8,020 nt of DNA, taken from the NCBI GenBank assembly GCA_016780605.1, contig JADHLS010000218.1, forward strand, positions 1-8,020. Reading direction: 5' to 3'. Positions 4,166-8,020 of this stretch are shown here, one piece after another. The position numbers and the translations under genes are program-made. Each line of letters begins with the position of its first letter. Position 1 is the stretch's first letter. The stretch is from Reyranella sp. (GTDB taxonomy: Bacteria > Pseudomonadota > Alphaproteobacteria > Reyranellales > Reyranellaceae). The notes beneath the pieces are model-generated. The model had not been told where the DNA came from, searched no databases, and saw nothing but the letters and a program-made list of their open reading frames with translations.

Positions 4166-6394
4166 TCACTCGAAGCCGAACCGCACGGCCCTCAGCGCGG
4201 CTTCCTCGACCGTCCGCACCACACGCTGGAACGACCGCTCCGCCGCCGTCGCGCGCTGCGGCGTGCGCTGAGGCTGCAGCACGAACAGCAGCAAGGCGCG
4301 ACCCGGCACCTCGCAGATGTCTCCGACCTTCAGGCGGCCAAGCGTCGTGTCGGCAGGCTTGTGCGTGTCGAGCAGCTTGATCCAGCGGCGGCCGCCCGCC
4401 GCCGCCGGCAGGATGAAGGGAACGACATCGGTGTGCGCGTTCAGCACGATCAGCAGGGTGGTATCGTCGCCGATCCGGCGGATGCCGGTTTCCTGCGCGC
4501 GCCCGTCCAGAAGCACGCCGAGACTGCGGGCATGCGGGTCGTTCCAGTTCCCGGGCTCCATCTCCTGGCCGTCCGGCCTGAGCCACGCCACGTCCTTGAC
4601 GCCGATCTCCTCGTCGTAGGCGCCGGTCAGGAAACGACCGCGGCGCAGCATCGGCAGGGCCCGCCGGATCATCACCAGCTTGCGCACGAACTCGGCCTGG
4701 GCGCGGCCGTCGGGCCCGATGCCCGTCCAATCGACCCAGGAGATCTCATTGTCCTGGCAGTAGCTGTTGTTGTTGCCGCCCTGGCTGCGGCCGACCTCAT
4801 CGCCGCCCAATAGCATCGGCGTGCCTCGCGACAGCAGCAGGGTCGCCAGCATGTTGCGCATCTGCAGCAGCCGCGTCGCGCGGATGGTGGGGTCGTCGGC
4901 CGGACCTTCGACGCCGTAATTGGCGGACAGGTTATGGCTGTGGCCGTCGCGATTGTCCTCGCCGTTGGCCTCGTTGTGCTTGTCGTTGTAGGAGACCAGA
5001 TCGGCCAGGGTGAAGCCGTCATGCGCCGCCAGGAAGTTGATCGAGGCCCACGGCTTGCGGCCGCGCTTGGCGAAGAGGTCGGCCGACGCCGTGAGTCGCG
5101 CCGCCAGCTCGGGCAGCCGGCCGTCGTCGCCGCGCCAATAGGACCGCACGGTGTCGCGATAGCGGTCGTTCCATTCCGCCCAGCCCGGCGAGAAACGACC
5201 GACCTGATAGCCGCCAGGTCCGATATCCCAGGGTTCAGCGATCAACTTGACCTGGCTGAGCGTGGGGTCCTGGCGACAGGCATCGAGAAAGCGGCCATCC
5301 TCCTCGAAGCCATGCGGCTCCCGGCCGAGGATCGTAGCGAGGTCGAAGCGGAAGCCATCGACGCGCATGTCGTTTGCCCAATAGCGCAGGCTGTCCATCA
5401 CCATCTGCAGCACGCGGCTGTTGCTGAGGTTCAGCGTATTGCCGGTGCCCGTGTCGTTGATGTAGTGCCGAGGATCGGGCGCCAACCTGTAATACGAGGC
5501 GTTGTCGATGCCCTTGAAGGAGAGCGTGGGGCCGCGTTCGTTGCCCTCGGCGGTGTGGTTGTAGACGACGTCCAGGATCAGCTCGAGGCCGGCATCGTGC
5601 AGATGGGCAACCATCTCCTTGAATTCGGCAAAGGCGAAATCGGGATTGGCCGCGTAGCGCCGCGCCGGGGCGAAGAAGCCGATCGTGTTGTAGCCCCAGT
5701 AGTTCTTGAGACCCTTGTCGAGCAGATAGCTGTCATCGACGAAGGTATGCACGGGCAACAGTTCCACCGTCGTTATTCCCAGCGAGTCGAGGTACGCGGT
5801 GATCTCGGCGCTGGCGAGACCGGCATAGGTCCCGCGCAGGCCCTCCGGCAGCGCCGGATGGCGGCGCGTCAGGCCGCGCACGTGGGCTTCGTAGATCACG
5901 GTGTTTTCCCAGGGCGTGCGTCGCCGTCCATTGCCCCAGGTGAAGGCGGTATCGATCACGCAGGCCTTCATGGTGAAGGCGGCGCTGTCGCGCTCGTCGA
6001 AGGTGAGATCATCGCCGGTCTCGACCTTGTAGCCGAACAGCGCGGGGTTCCACTCGATGTGCCCGATCATCTGCCGGGCGTAGGGATCGATCAGCAGCTT
6101 GTTGGCGTTGAAGCGATGACCCGCCGCTGGCTCGTAGGGGCCGTGCACGCGAAAGCCGTAGACGGTGCCCGGACGCGCGTCGGGCAGGTAGCCGTGCCAG
6201 ACTTCATCGGTGTACTCGGGCAGCGCGATGCGCTCGACTTCGCGACGGCCGCCATCCTCGAACAGGCAAAGTTCGACCTTGCTGGCATGCGCCGAGAACA
6301 GGGCAAAATTGACGCCGAGCCCGTCCCAGGTCGCGCCCAGTGGGTAAGGCAGCCCTTCCGAAAGGCGGGACCGGCGCGGGGACACTGTGTTCAA
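4166..6394 (-). CDS. glgX: glycogen debranching enzyme GlgX (isoamylase type)
   Basis: A 742 aa cytoplasmic GH13 enzyme that hydrolyses alpha-1,6 branch linkages in phosphorylase-trimmed glycogen. The N-terminal CBM48-like domain is at about 14-105 (GLPYPLGATWDGLGVNFALF to HRFNANKLLIDPYAR). The (beta/alpha)8 catalytic domain has the four GH13 regions: DVVYNH (275-280), GFRFD with nucleophile Asp351, AEPWD with acid/base Glu387, and AAHDG with His458 and Asp459. It also has GGDEVGRSQGGNNNSYCQDN (530-549), typical of GlgX. The C-terminal beta domain ends near LLLFVLQP (about 708), followed by a 34-residue tail rich in Arg and Ala that looks longer than usual. TTG at 6394 is chosen because AAGGAAG lies 5 bases upstream; GTG at 6385 is an alternative. 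No glgA, glgB, glgC or glgP is in view. Confidence 0.97.
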   Translation of the reverse strand: MNTVSPRRSRLSEGLPYPLGATWDGLGVNFALFSAHASKVELCLFEDGGRREVERIALPEYTDEVWHGYLPDARPGTVYGFRVHGPYEPAAGHRFNANKLLIDPYARQMIGHIEWNPALFGYKVETGDDLTFDERDSAAFTMKACVIDTAFTWGNGRRRTPWENTVIYEAHVRGLTRRHPALPEGLRGTYAGLASAEITAYLDSLGITTVELLPVHTFVDDSYLLDKGLKNYWGYNTIGFFAPARRYAANPDFAFAEFKEMVAHLHDAGLELILDVVYNHTAEGNERGPTLSFKGIDNASYYRLAPDPRHYINDTGTGNTLNLSNSRVLQMVMDSLRYWANDMRVDGFRFDLATILGREPHGFEEDGRFLDACRQDPTLSQVKLIAEPWDIGPGGYQVGRFSPGWAEWNDRYRDTVRSYWRGDDGRLPELAARLTASADLFAKRGRKPWASINFLAAHDGFTLADLVSYNDKHNEANGEDNRDGHSHNLSANYGVEGPADDPTIRATRLLQMRNMLATLLLSRGTPMLLGGDEVGRSQGGNNNSYCQDNEISWVDWTGIGPDGRAQAEFVRKLVMIRRALPMLRRGRFLTGAYDEEIGVKDVAWLRPDGQEMEPGNWNDPHARSLGVLLDGRAQETGIRRIGDDTTLLIVLNAHTDVVPFILPAAAGGRRWIKLLDTHKPADTTLGRLKVGDICEVPGRALLLFVLQPQRTPQRATAAERSFQRVVRTVEEAALRAVRFGFE

Positions 6395-6463
6395 GAGAGC
6401 TTCCTTCGAAGGGAGCCGATAGAACGCGGTAGCGGCCTGCCGGCTCCCTAGCTCCTCGACTGA

Positions 6464-6586
6464 ATGGACTCGGCGGCTCGCAACGACGGGAAGAGCGCGG
6501 CAAAGGTCGCTCCGCCAAGCGGTCCGCTCACCAAGGCCGAGGCGTCCAAGCTGATCGACGAGCGGAAGGCGAGGTTGGGCCGCTAG
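6464..6586 (+). CDS. 40 aa ORF with a DUF3072-like C-terminal motif
   Basis: A short plus-strand frame between the divergent start of glgX and the convergent end of the GH25 gene. The N-terminal half is low-complexity and polar (MDSAARNDGKSAAKVAPPSG). The second half, LTKAEASKLIDERKARLGR, resembles the closing helix seen in DUF3072-type small proteins ('LTKAEAS..ID.L....G'). It lacks the preceding DUF3072 core, so it may be a truncated remnant or a separate small protein carrying the same helix. No ribosome-binding site stands before ATG 6464 (TGA directly precedes it), which weakens the case for translation. Codon third positions are mostly G/C. Function is unknown. Confidence 0.45.
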   Translation: MDSAARNDGKSAAKVAPPSGPLTKAEASKLIDERKARLGR

Positions 6587-6619
6587 TCCGGAAGCCGTTC
6601 AGGTGAAACCTGCAACCCC

Positions 6620-7456
6620 TCAAACACCGGTACTCCAAAACCGATAGAGTCCGTCGGCGTCGCCGTTGAAAAGGTTGCGATCGCAGTGGCTGACGCCCTG
6701 CACGATGTTGCTCTGGCCGTAGGCCGGACGGCCCGCGCTCTCGTCGCCGGCATACTGCCAGAGGCGCCAGCCGCTCGACGCCCAGGCCAACGGCACCTCG
6801 GGCGAATCGTGGTAGTCGGCGACCCACAGGCCGCAGCGCGCCAGGATCGAGTCCGGCGTGATGGTGGCGCCGAGGCGGAGACCTGAATTGGGCAGCGGCT
6901 CGCCGTTGGCCCAGGTCGGATGCACATAGACGATGGGCAGCCGGCCGGTGGCGCGCGCCACCGTCTGCACGAAGGCCTCGCCCTGGTCTATCGTCATGGA
7001 GTTCGAAGGATTGTTGTCGTTGGCCTCGAGGTCGAGGGCGAGCAGCGTGCGCGGGCCCGGCCGCGCGCACTGGAGGAAAAACGCCGCCTGCTCCTCGCCC
7101 GACCGTTGGCCGGTGCCGTAATGGTAGGCGCCCCACAGCAGGCCCGCCGCCTCGGCCTGGGGCCGCCGCGCGGCGTAGGCGGTGTCGGCATAGTCGCCGC
7201 CTTCGCTCGCCTTATGGATGACGCCCAGGATGTTGCTCTGCCGCACCCGGCGGAAGTCGGTGACGGTGACGCCGCGGCTGATGTCGATCACCGCGTCCAG
7301 CCCCAAGGAGGCGCGATCGGGCGGCGGCGGGGCGACCGGATAGTTGCCGGGCATCTGTGGCGCATAGGCCGTCTGGCGGGTGGTGGTGCAGCCTGCCGCC
7401 GCTGAGACCGAAAGGGCGGCCAGGGTTGTAGAAAGAACGTTCCGGCGCGAGATCAT
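6620..7456 (-). CDS. GH25 family lysozyme, Tat-type lipoprotein
   Basis: A 278 aa envelope enzyme expected to cleave the MurNAc-GlcNAc bond of peptidoglycan. The N-terminus MISRRNVLSTTLAALS has a twin-arginine motif (SRRNVL) and ends in a lipobox-like AAGC with Cys23. It is therefore probably Tat-exported and lipidated, and Thr at +2 is compatible with the outer membrane. A Pro-rich linker (APPPPDR, about 42-48) leads to the GH25 barrel: VIDISRG with Asp58, GVIHKASEG (78-86), GAYHYG, LDLEAND with the catalytic pair Asp142 and Glu144, PIVYVHPTW, LWVADYH, SSGWRLWQYA, and CDRNLFNGD near the end. These match the family's active-site strands. ATG at 7456 has a poor ribosome-binding site. It is divergent from the SnoaL-like gene with an 81-bp gap. 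No phage genes flank it, so a cellular wall-remodelling role is more likely than a phage endolysin. Confidence 0.93.
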   Translation of the reverse strand: MISRRNVLSTTLAALSVSAAAGCTTTRQTAYAPQMPGNYPVAPPPPDRASLGLDAVIDISRGVTVTDFRRVRQSNILGVIHKASEGGDYADTAYAARRPQAEAAGLLWGAYHYGTGQRSGEEQAAFFLQCARPGPRTLLALDLEANDNNPSNSMTIDQGEAFVQTVARATGRLPIVYVHPTWANGEPLPNSGLRLGATITPDSILARCGLWVADYHDSPEVPLAWASSGWRLWQYAGDESAGRPAYGQSNIVQGVSHCDRNLFNGDADGLYRFWSTGV

Positions 7457-7537
7457 GGCCGCGGGCTATAACACATTGATCACGAGCGGGCGCGCGCCGG
7501 TCGTCCTATGCTGCGGGCGTTGGGAGGGAGAGCCAGC

Positions 7538-7960
7538 ATGACCACTATCAGCGATACCGCGATGAAGTTCTTCGAAGCCTGCGAAGCCGGCAAGGGATGG
7601 GAGGCCTGCAAGGCCTGGTGCGCACCCGACGCCAGCTTCGCCTGCCAAGCGGACCCGCTGGTCGAGGTGAAGAGCCTGCATGGCTATACCGACTGGATGA
7701 AGGGCCTGATGGGCATGATGCCCGACGGCCATTACGAGCTGCGATCCTTCGCCGTCGACGAGCCGCGCAACACGGTGACGGCCTACGCGGTGTTCAAGGG
7801 CACGCATACCGGCGGCGCCAATGGCTCTGGGGGTCCGCCGCCCACGGGCAAGAGCACGCAGTCGGACTACGTCTACAACATGCAGTTCGCCGACGGGAAA
7901 ATCCGCCACATGACCAAGATCTGGAACTCGGGCTGGGCGGTCAAGGAGCTCGGCTGGTAA
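7538..7960 (+). CDS. SnoaL-like / NTF2-fold protein
   Basis: A 140 aa cytoplasmic protein with the cone-shaped NTF2/SnoaL-like fold pattern. Helices open the chain (TAMKFFEACEAGKGWEACKA, 7-26), followed by WCAPDASFACQAD. A helix with HGYTDWMKGLMGMMPDGHYE comes next, then the long curved strands: LRSFAVDE, NTVTAYAVFKGTHTG, SDYVYNMQFADGKIRHMTKIW and the end WAVKELGW. The family includes polyketide cyclases, dehydratases and many unassigned binding proteins. No catalytic residues can be assigned with confidence, so the substrate is unknown. A Gly/Pro-rich loop (GGANGSGGPPPTG, about 92-104) interrupts two strands. ATG at 7538 is preceded by a strong ribosome-binding site (GGGAGGGAG, 7522-7530). 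An ATG at 7508 in the same frame is unlikely because the ribosome-binding site lies after it. Confidence 0.9.
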   Translation: MTTISDTAMKFFEACEAGKGWEACKAWCAPDASFACQADPLVEVKSLHGYTDWMKGLMGMMPDGHYELRSFAVDEPRNTVTAYAVFKGTHTGGANGSGGPPPTGKSTQSDYVYNMQFADGKIRHMTKIWNSGWAVKELGW

Positions 7961-7980
7961 CATTGGCGATCTCGGCGATC

Positions 7981-8020
7981 ATGAGTGACGACAGTCCCGC
8001 TTCTTCAGCTGAAAAGGGTG
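7981..8020 (+). CDS. possible start of another gene (runs off the right edge)
   Basis: An open frame from ATG 7981 reads MSDDSPASSAEKG to the window edge. The polar, acidic opening is a common style for protein N-termini, and the position 20 bp after the SnoaL-like gene would fit a following gene. No ribosome-binding site is visible; only a repeated GGCGATC precedes it. Thirteen codons are too few for a product call. Confidence 0.28.
   Translation, partial: MSDDSPASSAEKG

Noticed and set aside
4934..6451. 505-codon plus-strand open frame
   Set aside because: It lies entirely antisense to glgX, whose catalytic motifs are intact. Long antisense frames are expected in GC-rich genes, and the translation shows no domain.
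6600..6612. Hairpin CAGGT-GAA-ACCTG between convergent genes as a terminator
   Set aside because: The stem is only 5 bp and no T-run follows on either strand, so it is too weak to call.
7489..7498. GGCGCGCGCC palindrome in the GH25/SnoaL-like interval
   Set aside because: Simple GC alternation in GC-rich DNA gives such palindromes often, and no promoter elements align with it.

Overview
The window is gene-dense, GC-rich chromosomal DNA. Its codons strongly favour G or C at the third position. The small-protein families, ExoD-type membrane protein, CspA-type cold-shock protein and SnoaL-like protein all fit an alphaproteobacterium, probably Hyphomicrobiales or Rhodospirillales (including Reyranella-like lineages). 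The genus cannot be fixed from sequence alone. There is no rRNA, tRNA, insertion sequence, CRISPR array or replication origin.

Layout. At the left edge is the start of a small unknown minus-strand gene (1-183), followed by a minus-strand cold-shock gene (332-544). A 275-bp divergent control region (545-819) carries two short palindromes, a candidate csp promoter, a csp leader hairpin and a long inverted repeat. The last lies just before a small XRE-like regulator gene (820-1071, plus). Next is a tight plus-strand cluster (about 1201-2577) whose members overlap by stop/start codons. It holds a start-less small frame, a 91-92 aa conserved-type hypothetical with a winged-helix-like ending, a GNAT-like protein resembling phage-type acetyltransferase-fold proteins with a His-rich repeat, and a 109 aa hypothetical. 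A 40 aa lipoprotein (2580-2702, minus) ends 2 bp from the cluster and is divergent from an ExoD-family membrane protein (2836-3462, plus). The exoD-like gene overlaps convergently with an exported protein gene (3342-3758, minus), which is followed by a small minus-strand gene (3883-4074).

The right half contains a glycogen debranching enzyme gene, glgX (4166-6394, minus, TTG start), without other glycogen genes. It then holds a tiny plus-strand ORF with a DUF3072-like ending (6464-6586), a Tat-type lipoprotein GH25 lysozyme (6620-7456, minus), a divergent SnoaL/NTF2-like protein (7538-7960, plus), and possibly the first codons of a further gene (7981-8020).

Most genes look like independent housekeeping or envelope functions: cold response, glycogen breakdown, peptidoglycan cleavage, envelope or exopolysaccharide. 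The only multi-gene unit that looks functionally linked is the overlapping cluster at 1201-2577. No complete novel defence or mobile system is evident. The best leads are that coupled cluster with its phage-like member and start-less first frame, the palindromes in the csp/XRE control region, and the convergent exoD overlap.
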